Shown here: in pieces, positions 57,220-64,000 of the stretch
How positions within the stretch are numbered: the first letter of the stretch is position 1
Layout of the letters: every line of letters starts with the position of its first letter
Assembly: GCF_040654195.1 (NCBI RefSeq)
Contig: NZ_JBFAHM010000012.1
Coordinates: 284,247 to 348,246, forward strand
Origin: Hamadaea sp013361475
Lineage (GTDB): Bacteria > Actinomycetota > Actinomycetes > Mycobacteriales > Micromonosporaceae
Length of the DNA stretch: 64,000 nucleotides
Reading direction: 5' to 3'
The notes under the pieces: generated by a model
Databases searched by the model: none
What the model was told of the DNA's origin: nothing
The model's input: the letters and a program-made list of their open reading frames with translations, nothing else
Position numbers and translations under genes: made by a program

Positions 57220-59586
57220 TCAGCAGGCGCCCTGGTCGGACCAGACCGCCCAGGAACCGGGCGCGCCCGGCTCGGCACCGGTCGACCACCAGGTCGACTT
57301 CCACCGGTGGCCGTTGTAGGACACCTGGTCGTCCGGCGCATACGGGGTGGCGGCGTTCCACTCCGGCAGGCCGCCGCAGCCGCCGCCACTGCCGCTGACG
57401 GTCAGCGTGAAGGTCGCGCTGTGCGTCGCCGACGCGCCGACACCGGTCACGGTCAGGGTGTAGGTGCCCGCCGTCGCTCCGGCCGCCACCGCGACGGTCA
57501 GCGTCGCGCTGTTGCCCGAGGTCACCGTGGTGGGGCTCACCGAGGCGGTGACGCCGGTGGGCGCGCCCGACACCGACAGGGCGACCGATTGAGCGCTGCC
57601 CGACGTGGTCGTCGTCGAGACCTTGGGGCTGGTCGACGCGCCCGGTGCCACGGTGGCCGACGTCGGCGACAGGCTGACGGAGAAGTCGTCGCCGGTCGGC
57701 TGGGTCGTCACCGTCACGGTGTAGGAGGCGGTGTGCGACCCGCTGGCCGCACTGCCGTTGACCGTGACCGTGGCCGATCCGGTCGCCGCCGAGGCGCTCG
57801 CCGACAAGGTGAGCGTGCTGGACCCGCCGGAGGTGACGGTCGCCGGGCTGAACGTCGCGGTCACGCCGGACGGCAGGCCGCTGGCGGACAGCGTGACCGA
57901 TTGGGCGCTGCCGGCGGTCGTCGCGGTCGAGACGGTGGTGGTCACGCTCGCTCCACGCTGGACGGTGCCGCTGGTCGGGCTCACCGCCACCGAGAAGTCG
58001 TTGGTGGCCGTCGAGCACTGCGCCTCACCGCTCTGCGCGGGCACGCTGACGGCGTCCCACGCCGCCTTGACCGTGCGGCACTCCTGCGAGCCGGCGCCGA
58101 ACAGGTTGACCGCCGCGCGCAGCGTCGCGGTACGCACGTTGACGTAACGCCAGCTCGATGTCTTCAGGTTCAGCGCGCCCAGGTAGATCTGGCCGGCCTT
58201 CTGGATGCCGATGCCGGTGACCGAGCCGCCGTTGCAGGTCGGGCTCGACGGGTTGCCGCCGCCCCCGGCCGAGCCGATCGCGGTCAGGTAGAACCAGTGG
58301 TTGTTCGGCCCGGCCGCCGAGTGCACCTCGGTGTTCGGGATCGCCGAGGAGTAGCAGTTCGGGTCGCCCAGCGCCTGCGGGTTGTACATGTTGCGGATCG
58401 GGCCGCTGCCGGTGAGGTTGACCTCCTCGCCGACCAGGAAGTCCGGCGGGTCGTTCGGGTTGTTGGCGTACGCCTCGGTCAGCGCGCCGAAGATGTCCCC
58501 TGTGGACTCGTTGAGGCCGCCGTTCTCGTTGCCGGAGCCGGCGCCGCCCGGGGTCGTCTGGAAGATCGCGTGGCCGAACTCGTGCGCCACGACGTCCATC
58601 GAGGTGGCCTGCCCGGTGTTCGACTGGTTGTGGCCGAAGTTGGTGTAGCTGCCGTTCCAGTACGCGTTGACCTCGTTCAGCCCGACCCGGGCGGGGAAGC
58701 CGCCGCCGTTGCCGTTGATGCCGTTGCGGCCGAGCCAGGCGCCGAGCATGTCCCACTCGCGCTGGACGGCGTACAGGGCGTCGACGCAGGCGGTCTCCAG
58801 GCTGGTGCCGGTCCCGTTGCCCCACGAGTCGTCGGTCCCGGTGTACGCGCCACCGCTCTGGCCGCCGCACTGCAGGCCCGGCCGGGTGTTGTCGGTCATC
58901 GAGTACGAGCCGCCGGAGCCGCTGGTGCTCAGGGTCACCTGGCCGTTGTAGTAGCCGTTGCCGCTGCCTTCCCGGACGTCGTCCCGGAGATCGAGGACGT
59001 GGGCGTCGGCGGCGTCGACGACGACGTGCAGCCGGCTCGGCGCGTTCGCGCGTACGCCTTCCAGCACGACCTCGTAGGCCAGCCGATCGCCGCTCGGGGC
59101 GGCGAAGACGACCAGCCGGGCGGCGGTCGCCCGCTCGATCTTGCTGAGCTGCTTTCGTGCGACAGCCGTCGCCCGGCCCGCCGAGATCGCCGGCGTGACC
59201 GACGCGAGGCGTACGCCCCGGCCGAGCGCGGAGGCGGTGTCCCGGACGGTGCCGGCCTGGTCGGTCACGACGACGGCGTCGCCGCCGAGCACCGGCAGGC
59301 CGCGGAAGCTGCGTTCGTAGGAGACGTACTGGAATCCACCGGACCCGGCGACGACGTCGCGGCGTACGAAGGATTCGTTCGGACCCTTGGCCAGCGCGTC
59401 GAGGCCGCCGTCGGCGACCCGGTCGGCGGCCCGCGCGGCGAGCGCGCTCGCCTGAGCCGCTGACGGCGCGGCCGCCGGCGGTGTCTCCGGTCTGGCACTG
59501 GCGAGCGAGACACCTGGCATCACCAGGGCCAGACCCGCCACCGCGGCGGTGGCCGCGAGGGTGATCCGGAGTCGGATGGGCTTCAC
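57220..59586 (-). CDS. Secreted M4 (thermolysin/griselysin-type) metalloprotease with CBM
   Basis: A 788-aa preproenzyme; GTG start behind AAGGAGAA, giving signal VKPIRLRITLAATAAVAGLA. The propeptide (FTP/PepSY-like) spans ~40-210. The catalytic domain has zinc motif VVAHEFGHAIF with the third ligand in GGLNESTGDIFG, and the transition-state His region in EVHSAAGPNNHWFY. Two Ig-like/PKD-type repeats (DFSVAVSPTSGTVQRGAS, DFSVSLSPTSATVAPGAS) precede a CBM5/12-like tail (WNAATPYAPDDQVSYNGHRW, ending SDQGAC). The tail is nearly identical to that of the neighbouring serine protease. It probably degrades protein attached to chitin-rich matter. Confidence 0.93.
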   Translation of the reverse strand: MKPIRLRITLAATAAVAGLALVMPGVSLASARPETPPAAAPSAAQASALAARAADRVADGGLDALAKGPNESFVRRDVVAGSGGFQYVSYERSFRGLPVLGGDAVVVTDQAGTVRDTASALGRGVRLASVTPAISAGRATAVARKQLSKIERATAARLVVFAAPSGDRLAYEVVLEGVRANAPSRLHVVVDAADAHVLDLRDDVREGSGNGYYNGQVTLSTSGSGGSYSMTDNTRPGLQCGGQSGGAYTGTDDSWGNGTGTSLETACVDALYAVQREWDMLGAWLGRNGINGNGGGFPARVGLNEVNAYWNGSYTNFGHNQSNTGQATSMDVVAHEFGHAIFQTTPGGAGSGNENGGLNESTGDIFGALTEAYANNPNDPPDFLVGEEVNLTGSGPIRNMYNPQALGDPNCYSSAIPNTEVHSAAGPNNHWFYLTAIGSAGGGGNPSSPTCNGGSVTGIGIQKAGQIYLGALNLKTSSWRYVNVRTATLRAAVNLFGAGSQECRTVKAAWDAVSVPAQSGEAQCSTATNDFSVAVSPTSGTVQRGASVTTTVSTATTAGSAQSVTLSASGLPSGVTATFSPATVTSGGSSTLTLSASASAATGSATVTVNGSAASGSHTASYTVTVTTQPTGDDFSVSLSPTSATVAPGASTSPKVSTTTTSGSAQSVALSVSGAPTGVTASVSPTTVTSGNSATLTVAVAAGATAGTYTLTVTGVGASATHSATFTLTVSGSGGGCGGLPEWNAATPYAPDDQVSYNGHRWKSTWWSTGAEPGAPGSWAVWSDQGAC

Positions 59587-59674
59587 GGGGTTGTTCTCCT
59601 TTGTGGGGGTGGGGGGCGCCGGCCTGGGCGCTGGTGGACGCCCAGGCCGGCAGGGGGAGGAAACCGTGAGGTCT

Positions 59675-61033
59675 CTAGCAGGCGCCGCGGTCGGCCCAGG
59701 CGGACCAGGAACCGGGAGCGCCGGGTTCGGCTCCGGTGGACCACCACGTCGACTCCCAGCGACGGCCGTTGTAGGACACGTCGTCACCGGGGGCGTACGC
59801 CGTCGTGGCGCTCCAGCCGGGCAGGCCGCCGCAGCCCTGCGGCGGAGTCGTCGGCCCACCGGTGGGCCCGGTGGTCGGCGTGCTGGTGGGCGGGGTGCTG
59901 CCGCTGACGGTCAGCGTGAGTCCGTACGCCTGGAGGATTTCGTTGACCGGCTGGAAGTACGTCGTGCCGCCGGAGGAGCAGTCGCCCGAACCGCCGGAGG
60001 TCACGCCCTGCGCCTGGTCACCGGCGATGAGCGAGCCGCCCGAGTCGCCCGGTTCGGCGCAGACGTTGGTGCGGATGAGCCCCGTGACCGTCCCCTGGGA
60101 GTAGGTCACGGAGGAGTTGAGGGCGTTGATGGTGCCGCAATGCCACCCGGTCGTCGAGCCCGATCGGCAGACCGACGCGCCGACCCCGGCCGCCTGCGAT
60201 CCGGCGACCGGCACCGTGCCCGGATAGCGGTTGACCAGCGCCCGCGAGGTGTTGCCGGCGGCGGTGCGCACCCAGGAGTAGTCGTTGCCGGGGAAGCTCG
60301 ATCCGGCGAACGTGCCACTGGGCTGCGTCGTCGTGGCGCCCGTCGTGCCGCAGTGCCCGGCCGACACGAAGCCGCCCGTCACCGCGAACCCGACCGAGCA
60401 CCGGGTGCCCGCGCCGATGTAGTACGCGTTGCCGCCGATGACGTCGATCAGCGGCCGCGGCTGCTCCACACTGGACTCGAAGCGTACGGAGCCCGACGGC
60501 ACGCCGCTCGCCGCCGCCCAGGACCGAGCCGCGGCCAGGCCGCCGTCGCGGTAGAGCACGACGACGCGGTTGGTGCGCACATCGGCGTACCAGCCGGGAA
60601 TCTGCCGGGGTGCCGACGCCGCGTGACCGTCGAGCCGCCCGCTGGCGGCGAGCAGTTGCGCCTCGCTGCGGTCGACCACGACCGGGACGGCCCCGTCCGC
60701 CCGGACGCGAGCGCCCTCGGCGGCGCTCGTCACCGCGACCGTCAGCACCGAGGCGTCGTCGTTGAGATACGCCCCGCCGAACCGATCACCGAGGCCGTGG
60801 CGCAGGCGCTCCTCCGTACGCGCGAACGCCGCCTGCCGGCCCAGGCGGGCCAGCGCCTGGTCGGGACTGACACCCAGGGTGCGGGCCAGTTCCTCGACCA
60901 TGCCGCGGTCGGCGGCGACCGGCACGGTCGCGGGTGCGACCGAACCGGCGGAGGCCGCCGACGTGATCACCATGGCGGCGGCCACCGCGGCCACGGCGAT
61001 CAGACATGTTGTCAGCTTGGATCTGTTGACCAT
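59675..61033 (-). CDS. Secreted streptogrisin-type (S1E) serine protease with CBM
   Basis: A 452-aa preproenzyme. Signal peptide (LTTCLIAVAAVAAAMVITSA), alpha-lytic-type propeptide to about residue 205, then a mature protease with His in FVSAGHCG, Asp in FPGNDYSWV and Ser in EPGDSGGSLIAG. A Thr/Pro linker (TPPTSTPTTGPTGGPTTPP) joins a CBM5/12-like module (WSATTAYAPGDDVSYNGRRW, ending WADRGAC). This build resembles streptogrisin C, a chitin-bound protease. An inverted repeat overlaps its start codon, and the upstream 55 bp are unusually AT-rich. Confidence 0.93.
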   Translation of the reverse strand: MVNRSKLTTCLIAVAAVAAAMVITSAASAGSVAPATVPVAADRGMVEELARTLGVSPDQALARLGRQAAFARTEERLRHGLGDRFGGAYLNDDASVLTVAVTSAAEGARVRADGAVPVVVDRSEAQLLAASGRLDGHAASAPRQIPGWYADVRTNRVVVLYRDGGLAAARSWAAASGVPSGSVRFESSVEQPRPLIDVIGGNAYYIGAGTRCSVGFAVTGGFVSAGHCGTTGATTTQPSGTFAGSSFPGNDYSWVRTAAGNTSRALVNRYPGTVPVAGSQAAGVGASVCRSGSTTGWHCGTINALNSSVTYSQGTVTGLIRTNVCAEPGDSGGSLIAGDQAQGVTSGGSGDCSSGGTTYFQPVNEILQAYGLTLTVSGSTPPTSTPTTGPTGGPTTPPQGCGGLPGWSATTAYAPGDDVSYNGRRWESTWWSTGAEPGAPGSWSAWADRGAC

Positions 61034-61051
61034 TCCTGGAATCTAGGAATG
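61031..61051. promoter_or_regulatory. Inverted repeat over the serine-protease start
   Basis: CATTCCT (61031-61037) and AGGAATG (61045-61051) are perfect 7-bp arms with a 7-bp spacer; the first three bases are the complement of the ATG. It could be an operator or a hairpin that controls translation. The AT-rich stretch beyond (61052-61085) is the probable promoter. Confidence 0.45.
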
Positions 61052-61088
61052 AAACTGATAACTTTATATTTCCAAATTGGTTATAGTC

Positions 61089-62048
61089 TTAACGATAAGA
61101 CGGCGTGAACACCACGGTCCACGGCCGGGGCGCCGTGACCGGCTCGATCTGTGCCGCGGGGGACGGGCCGGCCAGCGTCTCCGCCGCGATCCGGCCGAAC
61201 CGTTCGGCCGCCGGATGCGGCGACTGTGCCGGCCAGGCCGCCGACACCGTACGCCGCAGCGGGCTTCCCTCCAGGGCACGCCAGACGACGCGCGGTTCCC
61301 GGCGGGCGGCCGACTCCGGCTCGATCGCGACCCCTCGGCCCGCCAGAACCAGACCGAGCAGGAACTCCGGGTTGCTCGCGTGGCGTACGCGGTTGGGGAT
61401 GAAGCCGTTGTCCCGGCACACTTCCAGCACGTGATCGTGCCAGCCCGGCGCGGTCGCCCGCGGTGGCAGGACGAGATCCTGACCGGCCAGATCAGACAGC
61501 CGGACCGCGCCGAGCCGGGCCAGCGGCGACAACCGCGGCACCAGTACGCCCAACGCCACCGTGACCGGCGGGCCGAACCGCAGATCCGGCGCGTCGACCG
61601 GATGACTGATCAGGCCTACGTCGAGCCGGGCCTCGGCCAGCAGCCGAATCTGTTCGCCCGTCGTCAGCTCCTGCAGGTCGACGTCGAGCCCCGGCGCCTG
61701 TGCGCTCAGCTCACGCAGCAACGCCTGCAACGTCGCGGCCGGGGTGTCCGGCTGCACTCCGGCGCGCAGCGTACCGAGGTGGCCGTCGCGGGCCAGCCGC
61801 ATCAGCGACCGCAGCCGCTCCTCCCCGGCGAGCAGCGTACGCGCCTCGTCGAGGAGCAGCCGTCCGGCCGCGGTCAGCTCGATTCGGCGGCGCGACCGGT
61901 CGAACAGTTCGACCGCCAGCTCCCGTTCCAGCCGCTGGATCGACTGGCTGAGCGGCGGCTGGGCGATGCCCAGCCGGTCGGCGGCCCGGCCGAAGTGCAT
62001 CTCCTCCGCGGTCACCACGAAGTACCGCAGATGCCGGAAGAGATCCAT
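61089..62048 (-). CDS. LysR-family transcriptional regulator
   Basis: A 319-aa LysR protein: N-terminal HTH (MHFGRAADRLGIAQPPLSQS, IQRLE) and a periplasmic-binding-protein-like effector domain (LGTLRAGVQPDTPAATLQAL). It is divergent from the beta-lactamase-like gene, the arrangement of AmpR/AmpC, with only 17 bp between start codons. The stop codon lies within the inverted repeat GTCTTA-ACGA-TAAGAC (61086-61101). Likely regulates the neighbour and possibly the protease downstream. Confidence 0.9.
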   Translation of the reverse strand: MDLFRHLRYFVVTAEEMHFGRAADRLGIAQPPLSQSIQRLERELAVELFDRSRRRIELTAAGRLLLDEARTLLAGEERLRSLMRLARDGHLGTLRAGVQPDTPAATLQALLRELSAQAPGLDVDLQELTTGEQIRLLAEARLDVGLISHPVDAPDLRFGPPVTVALGVLVPRLSPLARLGAVRLSDLAGQDLVLPPRATAPGWHDHVLEVCRDNGFIPNRVRHASNPEFLLGLVLAGRGVAIEPESAARREPRVVWRALEGSPLRRTVSAAWPAQSPHPAAERFGRIAAETLAGPSPAAQIEPVTAPRPWTVVFTPSYR

Positions 62049-62065
62049 TCCCCGACAATACGTCG

Positions 62066-62926
62066 GTGGAGATCTTCGACAACCTCGGCGTGGACGCCTG
62101 GCTGCACGCGGTCGACCTCGGCACCGGCCGCGAGATCGGGTCCGGCTCCGACGACCAGGTGGTGATCGCGTCGGTCGTCAAGATTCTGCTGGTCCTGGAG
62201 TTCGCCCGGCAGGTCGCGCAAGGGCAGCTCGATCCGGCCGAACGAGTCGTCGTCCGGGCCGCCGACCGGCTCGGCGGCTGGGGCACCGCCGGCTGTGCGG
62301 ACGACGTCGAGCTGTCGCTGCGCGATCTGGCGTACTTCGCCATGTCTGTCAGCGACAACACCGCCGCCGACCTCCTCGCCCGGCGGGTCGGCCCGGACCT
62401 GCTGCCGGTGCTCGCGGCCGAACTCGGCCTGACCCGCACGCACATCATCGGCAGCCCGCGCCAGGTCCTCGAATCCGTTTTCGCCGACGTGGGCGCGAAC
62501 GACGCCGACGAGTTCGCGCGTGTCTTCCGCGACCTGCCCGACGATCAGATCCGCGCGTTGCGCGTCTACGATCCCGCCCGGACCAACTCCAGCACGCCTC
62601 GCGAGCTGACCCGGCTGCTGACCCTGATCTGGCAAGACCGGGCCGGACCGCCGGTGGCCTGCGCGATGGTCCGTGACTGGATGTCCCGGCAGCTGTCGCG
62701 CACCCGCCTGCCGTCCGGCTTCCCGCCCTCGGTCCAGGTCGCGGGCAAGACCGGCACGCTGCCCGGCCTGCATCTGGAGGCGGGTGTCGTCGAATACCCC
62801 GACGGCGGTCGCTACGCGGTCGCGATCGGCGCCCGCACCCGGCGGCCCGACACGCGCGGCATCGACGTGGACCTGGCGATCGGTCAGGCCGCGCGCGCGG
62901 CCGTGGATACGTTGCGCGCGCTGTGA
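62066..62926 (+). CDS. Class A beta-lactamase-like serine hydrolase
   Basis: A 286-aa protein, GTG start. Catalytic signatures: SxxK in IASVVKILLVLEF, SDN in VSDNTAADLL, and KTG in VAGKTGTLPG; the Omega-loop Glu (usually ExELN) is not evident, the region reading SPRQVLESVFADVG. No signal peptide is visible, so it appears cytoplasmic, which argues against a role in antibiotic defence. Esterase or peptidase activity on a small substrate is more likely. Divergent from LysR with no room for a classical promoter in the 17-bp gap. Confidence 0.85.
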   Translation: MEIFDNLGVDAWLHAVDLGTGREIGSGSDDQVVIASVVKILLVLEFARQVAQGQLDPAERVVVRAADRLGGWGTAGCADDVELSLRDLAYFAMSVSDNTAADLLARRVGPDLLPVLAAELGLTRTHIIGSPRQVLESVFADVGANDADEFARVFRDLPDDQIRALRVYDPARTNSSTPRELTRLLTLIWQDRAGPPVACAMVRDWMSRQLSRTRLPSGFPPSVQVAGKTGTLPGLHLEAGVVEYPDGGRYAVAIGARTRRPDTRGIDVDLAIGQAARAAVDTLRAL

Positions 62927-63045
62927 TCAAGGCCTCATCTGCTCGTACGCACAACGCCCCGTCGCTGGGCCGATACGCGTACGGATATCGCGACCGCGAT
63001 CCGATCGTCTTGGACCGCGCCGGAACGGCGGTGTTTGCCTGGGTC

Positions 63046-64000
63046 ATGACTTCTTCGCAGGAAACGCCGCTCGGCCGCCGCCGGTTCATCGGCGCCGCCG
63101 CCCTCGTCGGCACCGGGGCCGCCCTGGCCGGCGCCGCCGCTCCGGCCGCAACCGCCGCCCCGTCGCCCCTCCGCCGCGCCGCCGGCGCTACCGGAGCCGC
63201 GGGCGCTTCGGGTGCTTCGGCGAAGGCGACCTTCCGCTGGCTGGGCACCTCCGGCTGGCGGATCGACATCGGGGACAAGACGGTGCTGGTGGACCCGTAT
63301 CTCAGCCGCTACTCGACGGGCCTGTTCGACGGGCACTTCGATCCGGCGACTCCGCTGACCGTGGACGAGGGGCGGATCGGCGACCACCCCGGCACTCCGG
63401 AGACCATCCTCGCCACCCACACGCACTGGGACCACTACAACGACGTCCCGCACATCGCCCAAGGGTCCGGCGCGCGGGTGTTCGGCACCTTGACGGCGTA
63501 CCACCTCGGGCTGGCGTACCAGCTTCCGGCGGGGCAGCTGAGCCCGGTCAAGGGCGGTGAGGTGATGGACTTCGGTGCGTACACGGTGGAGGTCGTGAGT
63601 TCGTTGCACAGCCGGAACGGCTCCTACTCCCTGGCCTTCCCCGGCGTACGCGTGGCGGTGCCGCCCCGGCCGCAGACAGTGCAGGACCTGCCGGAAGGCG
63701 ACACTCTCGCCTACCAGGTGAGCGTCGCGGGCGGCCCGAAGGTGTTCTTCATGGGCGCCAGCGACTTCGCCGAGCGAAACCTCACCGGGCTCGCCCCAGA
63801 CGTGGCGATGATCGCCGTGCCGGCCACCGACGTGACCCACGCCTACGTGCCCCGGCTGCTGGCGGCCCTGGACCATCCGGCAGTCGTCGTCCCGGTGCAC
63901 TGGGACGACTTCGAGACGCCTTTGCAGAACCCGCCCTCGGTCAGCCCGAGCGACCGCAAGCGGCTGGACCTCTTCGTCGCGAGCCCGAGCCCGGCCGCCG
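63046..64000 (+). CDS. Tat-exported metallo-beta-lactamase-fold hydrolase (3' truncated)
   Basis: At least 318 residues are visible before the window ends. The ATG opens a Tat signal with GRRRFIGAAALVGTGAALAG, cleaved near ATA-A. The MBL fold is shown by FRWLGTSGWRIDIGDKTVLV, the zinc motif THTHWDHYND (HxHxDH), a later His in SSLHSRNGSY, an Asp in MGASDFAE and His in VVPVHWDDFE. It resembles the UlaG/L-ascorbate-lactonase-like branch of extracytoplasmic MBL proteins. Substrate unknown. The 119-bp upstream gap holds an imperfect repeat (CGGAT...ATCCG near 62982-63003) of unclear meaning. Confidence 0.87.
   Translation, partial: MTSSQETPLGRRRFIGAAALVGTGAALAGAAAPAATAAPSPLRRAAGATGAAGASGASAKATFRWLGTSGWRIDIGDKTVLVDPYLSRYSTGLFDGHFDPATPLTVDEGRIGDHPGTPETILATHTHWDHYNDVPHIAQGSGARVFGTLTAYHLGLAYQLPAGQLSPVKGGEVMDFGAYTVEVVSSLHSRNGSYSLAFPGVRVAVPPRPQTVQDLPEGDTLAYQVSVAGGPKVFFMGASDFAERNLTGLAPDVAMIAVPATDVTHAYVPRLLAALDHPAVVVPVHWDDFETPLQNPPSVSPSDRKRLDLFVASPSPAA

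Noticed and set aside
62066..62926. Antibiotic-resistance beta-lactamase
   Set aside because: SxxK, SDN and KTG are present, but there is no signal peptide and no evident Omega-loop Glu, so I call it only beta-lactamase-like.
1..64000. tRNA, rRNA or CRISPR array
   Set aside because: No CCA-ended cloverleaf, rRNA segment or regularly spaced direct repeats with spacers were seen on reading both strands; a covariance-model search was not possible here.

Overview
The window is very GC-rich, uses many GTG (and a few TTG) starts, and is full of actinobacterial families: AfsR/SARP regulator, ECF sigma factor with a SnoaL-like tail, MEDS-domain anti-sigma-like proteins, Asp23/DUF2273/AmaP operon, Rhs/HINT toxin, NRPS genes. 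The frequent CGTACGC-type codon strings and gene content point to a filamentous actinomycete, most likely Micromonosporaceae (Actinoplanes/Micromonospora-like); this is inference, as no rRNA or phylogenetic marker is present. The sequence looks chromosomal. I see no tRNA, rRNA, CRISPR array or intact insertion sequence.

Layout. 0-6 kb: 3' part of an AfsR-type regulator, convergent with a secreted subtilisin-like protease, and an unrecognised protein. 6-12 kb: a CGNR zinc-finger regulator divergent from an alpha/beta-hydrolase/NAD-binding fusion across a four-box CATTAG operator; katG; an ECF sigma factor; a small conserved protein. 12-19 kb: three paralogous secreted beta-propeller proteins, each preceded by the same inverted repeat RTTWCGG-N6-CCGTAAT. 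19-21 kb: two MEDS-domain regulators. 20.8-24.9 kb: a tightly coupled four-gene operon of two tryptophan-2,3-dioxygenase-superfamily hemoproteins, a kynureninase-like PLP enzyme and a methyltransferase. 25-27.7 kb: Asp23/Gls24 envelope operon behind a sigma-B-like promoter. 27.8-40 kb: a giant secreted DNRLRE/FG-GAP/ricin/LamG protein and a 2304-aa Rhs protein ending in a HINT domain and AHH nuclease toxin, followed by a low-GC candidate immunity gene.

40-47.7 kb: TetR/esterase pair, cupin, TMEM175-type channel, NDH-2, TetR/SDR pair, a decayed acetyltransferase, two small proteins, SoxR and an acetyltransferase. 47.6-54.3 kb: a compact NRPS-type cluster made of free-standing parts (condensation protein, carrier protein, P450, second condensation protein, adenylation protein, plus an upstream reductase-like SDR). 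54.4-56.2 kb: a three-gene operon (HExxH protein, small beta-barrel protein, HTH-membrane protein). 56.3-61 kb: three secreted enzymes on the minus strand, each with a C-terminal chitin/carbohydrate-binding module. 61-64 kb: LysR divergent from a class A beta-lactamase-like protein, then a Tat-exported metallo-beta-lactamase-fold protein cut by the window end.

The best candidates for undescribed biology are the paired TDO-like operon, whose two hemoproteins have each lost a different part of the canonical active site, and the fragmented NRPS with two condensation proteins and a P450 lacking the usual I-helix acid. The propeller trio with its shared operator is the clearest new regulon. A family of four 55-bp palindromes is scattered between genes across the window.
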